DNA from: Cucumis sativus
Lineage: Eukaryota > Streptophyta > Magnoliopsida > Cucurbitales > Cucurbitaceae
Reading direction: 5' to 3'
Assembly: GCF_000004075.3 (NCBI RefSeq)
Contig: NC_026655.2
Coordinates: 62,001 to 126,000, forward strand
Length of the DNA: 64,000 nucleotides
Below, piece after piece: positions 22,501-35,300 of the stretch. Position 1 is the stretch's first letter. Each line of letters starts with the position of its first letter. Below the pieces are notes generated by a model. It was not told where the DNA came from. It did not search any database and saw only the letters and a program-made list of their open reading frames with translations. Position numbers and translations under genes: made by a program.

Positions 22501-25500
22501 ATCGTGGAGAATTTGAGGAAAGATTAAAGAAACTGATGGAGGAAATTAAACAAAGTGATGAGATTATCCTTTTTATTGATGAGGTGCACACATTAATTGG
22601 AGCAGGGGCTGCAGAAGGAGCCATTGATGCGGCAAACATATTGAAACCTGCTCTCGCAAGAGGTGAACTGCAGGTAATCCTTCGCATCTCGTTGAGATAC
22701 TATAATTTAATTTATCTTCTCTTTGATTTTGTGATAAGAAACATTCCCACCAAGGAAAGATATTGCATGAATGCTTTCCTCTCTAGGTTAACATTGTATA
22801 ATTATCGAACAGTTATTTGTGAAGGACTCCCCGAAATGTGGTTTGAACAATATCAATATCACAAAAAATATCTATGGTTTTTTCTTTATTGTGAAAAAGT
22901 TTCTGGTTTCTTTACAACCATGTGGCCCACAAGAAAAGCTCCAGTGCCACACTTCTAAAGATCTCTAGCCTTTTCTTTCAACTACTATGTGATAGAGTTT
23001 CAAATAATCAAAACTTCAATGTGATTGATGAAGCAGAAGTGCACATCAATGGAACTCAACATAAGAAACCAACTGGTAGAGGTAAAACGACAATGTATGA
23101 AATGATGATTGTGGCTCTCTCCATTAGGAAAGGAAAAATATTAACCCTGAGGGGATGAGCCCAACTTTGATTCTTCTTTAGGAGTCTATCTCGAGTGTTT
23201 AGGCTTCTGTATGCATGGGACTACAGAAAATACTCAACTCGGAGAGCAAAAATTGTAACCTAGGGGAGAAAAGCCCAACTTCAATTTTCTTAGAGGTCTT
23301 ATTTAAACTTTTCTATGAAAGGGTCCGTTGAAAAAACTCAACTTTGAAAAGTAAATCATTAACCTGAGGGGAGAAGGCCTACTTCAATTTTTCTTTGGAA
23401 GTCTTAACTTGAGTATTTCAGCTTCTATATATACAAGGGACCACTGAAAAAAATCAATGTGGACAGCAAAAACAGTAATCGAAGTGGAGAAGTGCTTGAC
23501 TTTGATTTTTCCTTGGAAGTTGGATATGAGTTTTAACATTTAAGCTTCTGGGATCTGTATGCAAGGGACCAGCGAAAAACTCGACTTTCTTTAGCTCTCA
23601 GCCTCTCAGCTGCTGCAAACTAGATGCACAAGGAGGAACCTTCTAAGAAAATAGTAAGGAGTTGAAAGTGCCTATTTTAGACTGTAAGAACTGGAGTCTG
23701 GAGCTATCAAGGGTACATGTCCCCTATCTTAGTTCAGCATTAATGATCTTGTTCTTATCTCTATTCTTATTCGCCCAGTTTTGTTTTGCCATCAGTTTGT
23801 CTTTTATGTTACATGGCAAGGAGGGCATCTCTTATCCGCATTCTCTTTGAATGTGTTTTTTCTCAGTATTGTTGGTTTTTGCATTTCATTGCCTTTGATC
23901 TTTAATGGTTGTTTTCTGACTCGTGGAAGTGGAACACCGACCAGCTTCTTTGTCGAACTATTTGGAACTCACAATCTTATTTACTGATGCTTACTGCGGT
24001 CAAGGCCTTGCTTTCTGAGATTTGGATGGATAAAAAGTCACATCTTTTAACAGTCTTCTCAACCTTTTTATTTCCTTTTTATTCGGCTCAGTTCAAGTCT
24101 TCTTCATAGTGTTCTCTCTCCAAGAAGTTTCAAGGATGTTTACTGACCTGCTTTCATTATTATTTTCTTTTTATAATTGTGTCCTCTTAAATTTCTTGTT
24201 AGTTTAAGATTCTTGTTTTTCTTTGTCTCTGTTATGTTTTGTTTTTTGTATTCTTTTATATCCCAGAGCATTTGTTTCTTTTGTTTCCTTAATGGAAAGT
24301 TTTGTATCATTTTCTGAAAAAGTTAGAAAGAAAGAAAGAAAGAGGGACACCGTTATGACAAGAAGCACGATAGTTGCTAAATATAGGATTATAAATCTTT
24401 ATGTATTTGAGTTTCTAAGAATTGTTGGCTAGTTGTTTTCCATCTATGCAAGTCCTAAAACGTTTCATTTGGAGTTGGACCTCTTATTTCTTGGCTCTTA
24501 GAGCTGCTTATCTGGTTCTCTATTTTTACAGTGCATTGGAGCCACAACATTGGATGAATACAGGAAGCACATTGAGAAAGACCCAGCCTTAGAAAGGAGA
24601 TTTCAGCCGGTCAAAGTGCCGGAGCCGTCTGTGGATGAAACCATACAGATTTTGAAAGGCCTTAGGGAACGCTATGAAATTCACCACAAACTTCGTTACA
24701 CAGATGAAGCATTAGTAGCTGCTGCGCAGCTGTCATACCAGTACATCAGGTATGTTATTGATCGGTTCATCTGGAAGTATTTTCTGTTACAAGAGGGTGA
24801 TAGTGCTGATGAAGTATCAAAATGAAAATTTTCTTGATTACCTATCTTTTTTACCAACAATTTCAGTAATGTGGTTCATTCTTTTGCATGTTCAAAGAAC
24901 AAAGCCACACATCCGGTTTGAATATCGATTTTGGAATTAAGGAGCAAACTTTTTTTTTTCATTTTTTTCAATTCCCTGTGTGGCTGTGCGGTTCACTGAG
25001 CTTAGTAATTTATAGAGTGCTCATGGAGCTATGCGTTCCCATATCTCTTGTTTTGGGGAAGCATCATGGGACCCTGGAACATGGTTTTCAAAGTGAGGTC
25101 AGTGTGAACCAGCATAGTGCTGACTGCTGAGGCACCTGTTGCAATTATGTTACCCCTCTTTTTTCTTCTCTCTTGAACCCCATTTTGAGGACTTAGATCA
25201 CAAAGGGGAAAAATAGTTTGCCTGCATACACTAGTTTTCTTTAGTGATTCAAAGGGAAGGCGAAGAGCATGCTTCCCCCTGCCCCTGATGCAGACAATTT
25301 GTTTTTAAACACGTTCATTGTCGTTCGCTGTTTAGGCATCGACCATGATCCTTCCGCAGATTCACTTACGGAAACCTTGATACGGCTTCTTCTTCTTTAA
25401 ATGAAGGTTTAGTGGACTCCTCACGACGTCGTGGGCAACGAACCGCTCATGTCGTCGTGATTCAAACACTTCATTGAACAATTCAATCGGTAGGAGCAGT

Positions 25501-28500
25501 GGGTGGTGTGTACAAAGGGCAAGGATGTAGTCAACGCATGACTCGCGCTTACTAGGAATACCTTGTTGAAGACCAACAATTGCAATGATGACCTGTCCCC
25601 ATCACGATGAAATTTCAAAGATTACTCGGACCCGTCGGCTATAGATTTGCACATTGAATGTATTCAACGGGTCAATATCCTTGTACTATAGCTGATAGGC
25701 CCGAGTAATCTTTGAAATTTCATCGTGATGGAGATATATCATTGCAATTGTTGGTTTCAACGAGGAATTCTTAGTAAGCGCGAGCCATCAGCTTGTGTTG
25801 ACTACGTCCCTGCCCTTTCTACACACCGCCCATCGCTCCTACCGATTAAATGGTCTAGTGAAAGTGTTCGGATCACGGCGATGTGAGAGCTTTGTTGCCC
25901 ACAATGTCGCGAGAAGTCCACTAAACTTTATCATTTAGAGGAAGAAGTCGTAACAAGGTTTCCGTAGGTGAGCCTGCTGAAGGATCATTGTCGATGCCTG
26001 AAGGATCAAGCGAATGGGTTAAAAAACCTATTGTCTGCGTTAGGGGCGGGGGTGAAGCATGCTCTTTGAGGCACCAAATGTTTGTTAAGTTTTCTTTTCC
26101 TGGGACTAAAAGCTATCAATTCTTATGAACTTTTGCAGAAAGCTTCCTTTTGCAATATCTTATGCCTTTGTGTTGGCAAGTGGAGATTTTCTCAACCATA
26201 TTTTCTTTATTTGTTTTCACTCTCGATGGTGTTGGTTCAAATTATTCTCCGCCCTTGGGTTCTCACGAATTATTCTCTATCCTTGGTTTCTAGTGGGCTC
26301 TCATGGATAAATTGTGTGATAATGTTATGCAGATTCTTTGTGGCCTAGAACCTAGAAGCTTATGTTCTACAGTCTCAGTTAAATCCATTGTCTTTAAATT
26401 ATTGACGGAAAGAAATCAACGTATTTTTTAGGGGAAGCTTTTGCAAATTTCGAATTAGCTCTTTTAAAGTCTTCCTCTTGGTGTTTTTTTACCAAAGGAT
26501 TCAAGGGGTTGTTTCTTTAAGATATTTATTGGAGAATTCTACTGTTCCTTATCGATCATTTATTGTTCTCTTATTTGTTCCCTATGTTTCTTCTGTAATT
26601 ATCGTTTCGTGGATTTGTTCTATTCTTTTTTCATTCTTTGTTTACATTGTATCTTGGAGTATTAGTCTCTTTTCATTTTCTTCATGAAAAGTGTGTAATA
26701 TCCTTTGGAAAAAAATGGAAAGAGAGAAAAAAACTGATTGTTTATTGAGGAAAATTAAGGAATAAGAATGTTGAAAAATAAAGAAGTCCAAGAACTTAAT
26801 ACAGATGGATTCCTATCCAACAAGATCAAACCAGAATCGTGATGCTTGTTAAGTTCTAAATTTTCATCACGGTAGCATACTTTAAACTACGGTTTTCTAT
26901 ATTATGTACCTTACCTCGTTAAGGCTCATTTCTTTCACCATCGGCTTTTTGTACCCAGTAGTTCCTGCCTTGTAAAAGATAATGCCTTGAAAATTATGTT
27001 ATGTTTTAACGTTGACTTGTTCTACCTCCTAATTATTGACTGATGCTTTGATTGGATAAAGATTTTATAATATTCAAGTGCATATTTTAGTACCGTAAAG
27101 TAGGATGAGTGTCAAACTATTTCCTTGATATGTCTTTGCATGATGATTCCGTTGACTTGCTTAGTTGATAGATTGCCTTTTCATCTCTATTGTCTGATAT
27201 AATTAGTTTAGATTATATTTTCTTTTCGTAATTGGTATGCGGGTATTGTCTGATAACTGTAAATTTCAGTGATCGTTTCTTGCCTGATAAGGCAATCGAT
27301 TTAGTTGATGAAGCAGGTTCTCGAGTTCGCCTTCGTCATGCTCAAGTATGTTCTCCTCATCCTCGCAACCTCACCAGCCTTCTCTTTGCTTCTTCATGAT
27401 TATGCTACTTTTTTAATGTTATTTACAGCTACCTGAGGAAGCAAGGGAGCTTGAGAAAGAGCTGAGGCAGATCACAAAGGAGAAGAATGAGGCGGTTCGC
27501 AGTCAAGACTTTGAGAAGGTAAATTATTTCTCTTTCATTTTTAATGTTGTTCCACCATTTGGGTTAGTTTGCTGAAAGACTGGAATTGCATGATGGTTAA
27601 ATTTTTAGTCTTGTCATGCCATTTCATTAGTTGATACAGCTCTAGCAAATGAAACTAAGTGAACTTAAAACAGGCTGGGGAATTGCGTGATAGAGAAATG
27701 GAACTTAAGACTAAGATCTCTGCTCTAGTAGATAAGGGCAAGGAGATGAGCAAGGCTGAAAGCGAGGCAGGAGATGTAGGCCCTGTTGTGACTGAAGTTG
27801 ATATTCAGCATATTGTTTCCTCCTGGACTGGCATTCCTGTTGAGAAAGTATCTACTGATGAATCTGATCGCCTCCTCAAAATGGAAGAGACCCTCCATAA
27901 GAGGGTTATTGGTCAAGATGAAGCAGTTCAAGCCATCAGTCGTGCCATACGCCGAGCTCGTGTTGGTTTGAAGAATCCCAATCGTCCAATTGCAAGCTTT
28001 ATATTTTCTGGTCCAACTGGTGTTGGTAAATCTGAGTTAGCGAAAGCATTGGCTGCATACTATTTTGGGTCTGAAGAAGCAATGATTCGCCTTGATATGA
28101 GTGAATTTATGGAAAGGCATACAGTCTCCAAGCTCATTGGTTCCCCTCCTGGTTATGTTGGTTACACGGAAGGTGGTCAATTGACAGAGGCTGTTCGACG
28201 TCGTCCATACACAGTTGTGCTCTTTGATGAGATCGAGAAGGCTCATCCTGATGTATTCAACATGATGCTTCAAATTTTAGAGGATGGAAGGTTGACAGAT
28301 AGCAAGGGCAGGACTGTAGACTTCAAAAATACACTTTTGATAATGACATCAAATGTGGGAAGCAGTGTTATAGAGAAGGGAGGTCGGAGAATGGGGTTCG
28401 ACCTTGATTACGACGAGAAGGATAGTAGTTATAACCGAATCAAGAGCTTGGTGACAGAGGAACTGAAACAATACTTCAGGCCTGAGTTCTTGAATAGGTT

Positions 28501-28852
28501 GGATGAAATGATTGTCTTCCGTCAGCTCACAAAACTGGAAGTGAAGGAGATTGCGGATATAATGCTGAAGGAGGTGTTTGATAGGTTAAAAGCGAAAGAA
28601 ATTGACCTTCAAGTGACAGAGAGATTTAGAGATAGGGTAGTGGAGGAAGGATATAACCCAAGCTACGGTGCGAGACCTTTGAGAAGGGCAATAATGAGAC
28701 TTTTGGAGGACAGCATGGCAGAGAAGATGCTGGCAAGGGAGATCAAGGAGGGTGACTCGGTAATCGTGGATGTTGATTCGGATGGAAATGTTACAGTACT
28801 CAACGGCAGCAGTGGTGCTCCTGAATCCTTGCCGGATGCCATCCCTGTGTAA
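19523..28852 (+). CDS. CLPC: Chloroplast ClpC, Hsp100 ATPase chaperone of the Clp protease
   Basis: Stromal AAA+ unfoldase that feeds proteins to the ClpP/R core and works with the inner-envelope import machinery. Coding exons: 19523-20090, 20764-20879, 20970-21092, 21180-21365, 22458-22673, 24532-24749, 27270-27345, 27429-27518, 27674-28852. All join in phase to give 923 residues, usual for plant ClpC. The N-terminal ~90 residues form a transit peptide, with mature-like sequence from [12 protein letters not shown]. Two Clp-N repeats follow ([28 protein letters not shown]). Walker A1 GEPGVGKT is at about 300-307 and Walker B1 ILFIDE at about 368. A UVR segment is at about 510-545. Walker A2 GPTGVGKS is at about 644 and Walker B2 [11 protein letters not shown] near 710. 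The ATG at 19523 is chosen over an upstream in-frame GTG. The intron after exon 2 has a GC donor. Introns 4, 5 and 6 are long, and the last two carry unusual inserts. Confidence 0.98.
20212..20240. repeat. (ATTT)n microsatellite in ClpC intron 1
   Basis: About seven units of ATTT/TTTA in the first coding-region intron. Confidence 0.85.
23141..23600. repeat. Degenerate minisatellite in ClpC intron 5
   Basis: Four diverged tandem units of about 104-120 nt begin near 23141, 23257, 23361 and 23477. Each unit carries AACCTGAGGGGAGAA-like, CCCAACTTTGATTTTTC-like, TTTAGGCTTCTGTAT-like and AAGGGACCACTGAAAAAACTCAACT-like blocks in the same order. No coding potential. Confidence 0.75.
25262..25644 (-). 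pseudogene. Decayed 18S rRNA 3' end plus ITS1 start, inverted arm
   Basis: Read on the minus strand, this arm follows the last ~300 nt of eukaryotic 18S rRNA. It includes the helix-44 region and the universal 3' decoding-site neighbourhood (TTTGTACACACCACCC, then GGAAACCTTG... on the plus strand as its complement) and the 18S 3' terminus GGATCATGGTCGATGCCT-like, passing into ITS1-like sequence. Many differences from a functional 18S gene are C-to-T or G-to-A changes. It lies inside ClpC intron 6 and pairs with the arm at 25686-26068. Confidence 0.85.
25652..26068 (+). pseudogene. Decayed 18S rRNA 3' end plus ITS1 start, direct arm
   Basis: Starts in the 18S segment GTATTCAACGGGTC and runs through GTAATCTTTGAAATTTCATC, CATTGCAATTGTTGG and CAACGAGGAATTC. 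It continues with AGTAAGCGCGAG, TACACACCGCCCATCGCTCC and GTCGTAACAAGGTTTCCGTA, to the 18S terminus GAAGGATCATTG at about 25990. After that comes ITS1-like TCGATGCCTG. Substitutions at formerly CpG-rich positions and a short tract loss (GAGGAAGAAGTCG) show it is not functional rRNA. It is the mirror of the arm at 25262-25644, with about 41 nt between them. Confidence 0.88.
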
Positions 28853-29323
28853 ACTACATTTTATTACATAGAGATAACATTCTTACTAGCTCATAAAATG
28901 TATTTCGAACTTCATCTTATTTAAATTAGTAGGTTGTACACTCGAGACGGAGAAAAAAAGAAAAGAAATTAATGTATCGTAATTTGCTTCTCAATGGATG
29001 CTAGCTAATTGTCGATTTGGTAGTATAGCTGATTTATGTTTATTGCTCCTGTTCTCTCTAGCTGTAATATTCAGAAGAAAACAAATGATTCTACACTGAA
29101 ATCGTCAGTAATATCTATCACCATAAAAATCCGAGTATTGTCCTGTAAATCACTTAAATTTAGAAACCGAATGGAGTATAAGTTGGTAAACAAATGCAAA
29201 GTCATCTACCAAGTAAGTTAAAAGTAAACACAAAAGAGTCATCCACCAAGTGAGAAGAATTGGCCAAACATTGTAACAGTTAGTGCTGTAGTGAAGAGTA
29301 AAACGGCATTAATAGCATATTGC
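28853..29323. other. Convergent 3' flanks of ClpC (plus) and PHS1 (minus)
   Basis: The two genes face each other tail to tail across about 470 nt. This spacer must hold both 3' untranslated regions and their polyadenylation signals. No further gene was seen. Confidence 0.6.
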
Positions 29324-32300
29324 CTATTCATCCAGGATGAGAAGAGATTGCCTCTGGGTTGGGCTAACACTTCCTCCACGACTGATTCTTAGAGCTGTCA
29401 ATGCCTTCTGTATTTCCATGGTCATTGCGCTGTCTACGCTCCCAGATGATAGCTTCTTGTGTGATTTCTGCAGATGTAGCTTCAGTGAGCTACTGCTCAG
29501 TCCAGCATTTTTTCCACAAATTGGGCAAACTTTCATGGTTGGTTTTCGTGATTGCCACTCCATGGAAACCTTTCCGTGTATTCTTCGATCTAATTCTAAT
29601 AATGTTTTAGCAAACCCATCATTAGGCTGAGCTCGACGGTGAACCCGTTTCAAAGAATTCCATGCTTTTACCAGCGTGTATTTCCTGCAACCGTGGAATA
29701 GCAATATATATCGTTAGTTGGAACTCGGTAATGGGATGGAGCGGTGGTGATAAATTAAGCAATAAATATATCGCAATTGAACTTTACTTTCTGAGCATCA
29801 AGTAAGCAAGAACCAATGTGGCACTCCTGCTTTTCCCTTCAAAACAATGAACTAAGACCTTCCCACCCTCTCTCTCAACGCCGTCAATAAAATCAGAAGC
29901 TTCTTCAAAGATACTGCTGATGTTTGAGTCTTCATCATCACTTATCTGTTTAAGAACGCAAGACAGTTGACAGATAAAATGTTTATTGTAAATTAAAAAA
30001 AGACATTCTTTTCTAAAACTTATCTGATGTGAAAATTATATTAACAAAGCCACTTTATTACAACCAACAAGCATACAGGCAATCGACCATTTCTATTTCA
30101 ATGCACCTAAAATTTTACATGGATGTGCATTGTGAAAATTGAAAGGTATACCTGGACCAGCACAAGGCTAAACTATACTAAACAAGTAGACAGATTGCTG
30201 ATATACTGTCTTCTATTATGAGGAACAAAGAGGAAGTTTTAGTAGTGGATCGAGTCAAAGAAGAAAATGGTAGCTTTTTCTATGGCTGCCGCACACATGT
30301 TCTACAAAGGTCCACAAGACCCTCACATTAGTCCCCAGGGACAAATGGCAGATTGAAGACAGTCCAGTAGTCAATGCTTTGCACGATCTTTCTGATGAGC
30401 AAATGCCAGATATGATCATGGAAAACAATAGGCTCATTTTGAAATTTCCAGCCAAGAGATTGACCCTCTTTCTGGAAATGAAAATGTGGGTAACAATGGA
30501 ATTAATCTAGAAACAATGTTGTGAATCTTTAATTACAAACACACGTCAGCGTCGGTTTGAGATGAGCGTCGGTTTGAGATGTGAATGTAGCCTAAGTAAC
30601 CTCAAAGAGTAATCCTCCAAGAATCAAGACTGAATCTTTTATAAGTGTAAATAATGTGTTTCATACAAGACCGGAAGTCTTCTATTTATAGAGTTTTTAT
30701 TACAAGTGTGGGTAACAATAGAATGAGTCTAGAAAATTAACTAATTACACAATTAACCCCTATTCTTCTCACATCATTCTATCCTCCAAAAAGAATACCC
30801 ATCTATGAGTTTTAAAAAGAAAAAGAAATTGTGAAGCAAGAAATGAAATAAACTTGTTCAATGGAGTATGACCAAAACCAACCTCCTACATTTTGAACAA
30901 AAATATTATGATTAAAGGGATAAATTCGAGACAATAAAATCCGATATTGCCACCAAAAGATGAACCTCACCATCTGCCATGAACTCGAAAAAAAGATGTT
31001 TCCTTCGAGCTCATTCAAACCCATATTCATAGGATTAAAATCACAAAAGAATTAGTTTCTGAAGAGAACTCTTCAAGAATTACATTTTCTTCATCATTTG
31101 CTTTAAGTTTTTTAACGTTGTGGTAATCATCATCATTTGCTTTAAGTTTTTGAACGTTGTGGTAATCAAATTCCAATACAATTGGTGTTTTGCCTTGACA
31201 ATTAGAATTTTGATTTCTTCATTGGATTTTACTTCTCTTGAGTATTTTTTCCAATTCAAAATTTTCAAATTCTTGTTTTTCTTCAGTTTTATCTTCAAGA
31301 TTTTCTATTTGAAAAATTTTCAACAGCGATTCCATTGTTTCTTCTTCCGTATATAAAACCAAACAGTTCTCGAACTCCAGCAGTAACCTCCAGGAGTAAT
31401 CCTCCCAGAATCAAGATTGTGAATCTTTTATTAGAATGAATAATTTTCGTCATACAAGAGGAGAAGACACATTTATAGAGTTTTATTAACTGTGGGAAAC
31501 AAGAGAATTAATTTAGAATATTAAATAACTACTCAAGTAACCCCTATTCTTCTTACATCGTGGGTGGTGAGTGGATGAAACAACCAAGCCGTTCGATTCA
31601 ATTTTTTCTTTAGGGGCCGTTTGGAACGATTATTATGCAAAATTATAATAATCACCTCTAGCTACAATAAATACTATTTAAAAATTTCCAATTAGCTACA
31701 ATAAACTCTGTTTCAAAACTCCCAATTTGCTACCGTGTGTATTATTTGCTACAGTTTTTTCTATTTAACATTTATCATTTTTTTTATTATTTGCTACAAT
31801 GTTTACTATTTTCTTCTCAAACTAAAATAATCTACACCATAAACACATACTATTATAACTCAATTATAATAACCTAGGACTGTAATAACTCATTCCTTAC
31901 CCCAAATACCTCCTTAATATCCAAAATTTCATCCGACAATACAATTGTCGCATGTTCCCTTTGTATTTTCTTTTGTTGAGTAACTTGACTATTGATTAAC
32001 TGGCCCACTACCCGCCACTACACCAATGCAATGACAGTTTGACTTTGCTCCATGGTACACATACGACATCATGATACAAAGTTAATTAAATATAAATATA
32101 TCAAAATTTAATTATTACTCCTATCCTCTTCTTCAACCTTTGTTTATGGATAGATGCTTCTGTACTGAATTTTTTCTGCAACTCAAACCGGTTTGTTACC
32201 TGCGCTTTCCCTGATTATTGGTTGACCAACATTGAACCGAGGGAACCACATGTTTTACGGTTTGATCAGCGGTACCACACTAATTGATTCATCTTGATTT

Positions 32301-35300
32301 CACGTTTTATTCCTTAAAATGATCGGTTCAGCACTGGTTTTGCATAATAACCAAGCAAAATTGAATCCTTTGCAACAACACAGTACTGTTCATGTTAAAA
32401 CATGAGCAAAAATTAGGACAAACACAGCCCTAATAGTAGGGGTAGGTCAAACGAGTAGATAGAAGTTCATATAAAGTCTTCACTAAAATAAGAAATAAAG
32501 AAGAGCCTTAAGAATATAATGACTCCTAAAGAAGAGAATATAAAGAAACTGAAATACTTATTTTTCTTCTTTCTATTTTACCCTTCCCTAATGTAAGACT
32601 TACTGGCCAGATGGAGAGGAGAAGAAGAATCAGAAACAAATGGAATGCTATGGCTCTGCTCTTTTGAATGCATCTTCATGGTGCTTATTATCTAAATATT
32701 TTCAGGATTACTCTTCGCATGAGATTGTTTTAAATTGGCCAGCCTTTATAGCCTCCCCACCTTGAAGTTCTAGATTAGCATGCGTTCCGAATCAGCCTTT
32801 GTATTCGGCTTGCTGCCTTGCTTATGTTTCTGTTTTGGATAGTTTTTTCTTTCATCTCGTTTGGCCTTGTATTGTGGCCTTTGATTTTGATATAGTATTG
32901 CTTTTAGAAACTTGGTATATGGTTTTTTTTTTTCACTTTTTGGATGTGAAGAGGGTGCTAAAGGGTGGGGGTGTCAACCTAGTTGAGATGCTTGGGAGCA
33001 CCTGCTGATCCTCCCCCTATTACTCTATGTATACCCCTTATGTACATTGAGCTTTGTCTCTATATTTTCAATATTAATAATAATGAGACTTGTCCTTTTC
33101 AAAAAAAAAAGAAAAACAAAGTTATTTGTGACAGGAAAAAAGCACTTACCGAAAAATTTTTGTATTCAAATAGATCAGGAAACTGCGAATCTGACTGCCC
33201 AATTTCATTTGAGCAGAGGCATAAAATATGAGTAACTCCTAGATGCTGAAGAGTGTAAACAGATCTTGCAGCCAAGGCACCGCCTATAAACAAGGCAGGT
33301 GTAACTGAAGAAGGCCGTTCTGTATTTGCAGCCTCGGATATCAATGCAATCCTTTCAAGAATGTGCTCAAGTCTCACCTGAAATATAAAACAATCAAAGG
33401 ATGAAGGCATTTGGCTGATTGGATCTCAAATTCAAATTAGATATCAAACTGAGTGGAATGGATATTTTACCTTCAATTCATAAGCATCAACAACTCCATG
33501 ACTGTCGCTGCCCTCAAAAAACCCAGTATTAAATTTGTTCTCCTGGCAGAGTTTAACAGCTTCATTCTTAAGCACTTCATTCCACATATCCAATTCTTTA
33601 TTTGATTCAGCATCAACCTATGAAGAGAGAACTTGAAAAATCACATTTATGTTGATGACGGTTGGGGATTTGCACATAATCAAAAGAGTTATCTGTTGAT
33701 TTGATGATCCACCATGATAGTCATGTACATGAATAATACAATATATAAAAAATAAATGAACCGACATAATTTTTCAATTCCTCACAACTCACAAGAAAGA
33801 GTGAGTAAAAAAGCTAGAGAAAGTAGGAAAACCATGCATTCAAGCACTAACGTTAGAAAAAACACAAGAGTCCCAGTAGAACAAGTTTAAGTATTTTTCA
33901 TAAAAAGCCATCGCTTTACTCAGTTGATCATAGATAAATGACGTACAAAGTTCTGTCAATAACTAGAAGAGAGAGCAATCAATTAATTTACGAAGTTTAC
34001 CTTGGCAAATTTATGGAAGTCCCGGAGCTTTGCAGTCAAACGAAGGCTATGAATGGGCTCTGCACTTCCCTTGTATAACTTTCCTTGTGAGCTATCTCGT
34101 GACAAGGGAGAAGATAAGTCTGAGCTTTCTTTATTTCCTGATGATGATGATCTTGGAACTGACTCTGTACCATCCATATTACCATCACTAGAGGCTCGTT
34201 CCTTACAACGTGGGGATAAACAATGAAGAGTGGTAGAACCCTGCAAATGGGACTCAGGAATTCCTGTATCCTCTTTGTCAGATTCCCCCAGGGGAAATTT
34301 ATTTATTATATTCATGAATGCTCGTAATGAGTTGTCTAACTTTTGGTGAAGTGTAAGCAAAAATATGTGAAATCCTTGCAAATCGCTAAGAGCAGCACGA
34401 AACCCATATCGAAATTCATGGACAATATAACTCATTTCTGAGGGCTGCATGCCACAAGTTGAGTTGGCATCGGTTGATGAAGGGAACCCTAATTTCCCTC
34501 CTGTAATGTCATGTAATAGATTAGAGGAGAACTCAGAACTATTAAGTAACAACTCAACTAATTTTGGGTAAATTGACTGGTCATTAGCACGTTTTCCAGC
34601 AGGAGGACGACGGGGAACACCAGAGTCAATAGCCACAATATTAAAATCACAAGGCATTGTGTCATCTGATATTTGACTTTTTACACTTAGGTTACTAGAT
34701 TTTGGGGATTCAACAATATCACAAAGTTCAGGGATTTCTGAAATCAACCCTGAATTAGAACTCGATCTATTGTCCACTAAAGTTCCCCTTCTTTCTTTTT
34801 GAAGTGTTGTAATAACTTTTGGTTTGTATCGCTTAATCGCAGAATCCAAGGCTTCCTCAAATGCGTTCATATTTGCACACGCCATTCGATCAGCCAAGAG
34901 CAAATTTGCCGAATTTCCACGCCAACGAAGAAGACGACAAGGGAGCCTATCTTCATTTCTAATGACAAGATCCAACAATAAGATCCTTCCAATCGCAGCA
35001 GCTAATTTTTCAGCAATTTCTCGTGATTCAAATGCACTTGAGCTTTCTAACAATGGAGATCCATGCACATAGCTGCACAAATATAGGCACATGCTTTTGT
35101 GAAGAAGGGAAACAAAAGTGCTATTTTTTTGAAAAAAAGAAACAAGCCTCCTCATTAAGATAATGATATGAGACTAATGCTCAAAATACAATGGAAACAA
35201 GCATAAAGCTACAGAGAATGAGGTGCACCCAGACATCTCAACTAGGTTGACACCCCTTTAGCACCATCGTCACTTTCCAAAAATTTCTATCCATGAGAAC

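Noticed and set aside
22391-22687. Minus-strand ORF over ClpC exon 5
   Set aside because: It is the mirror of the conserved Walker B exon.
23140-23600. A CRISPR array
   Set aside because: The repeats are long, diverged and adjacent without unique spacers, in a plant intron. They fit a minisatellite.
25421-25618. A 65-codon minus-strand ORF in the ClpC intron
   Set aside because: It lies wholly within the 18S-rRNA-derived arm and is not a protein gene.
25262-26068. A functional rRNA gene
   Set aside because: Only the 18S 3' end is present, it is heavily substituted, inverted and within an intron. No 5.8S or 25S follows.
29337-29630. Plus-strand ORFs opposite PHS1 exon 10
   Set aside because: They are antisense shadows of the well-supported PHS1 terminal exon.
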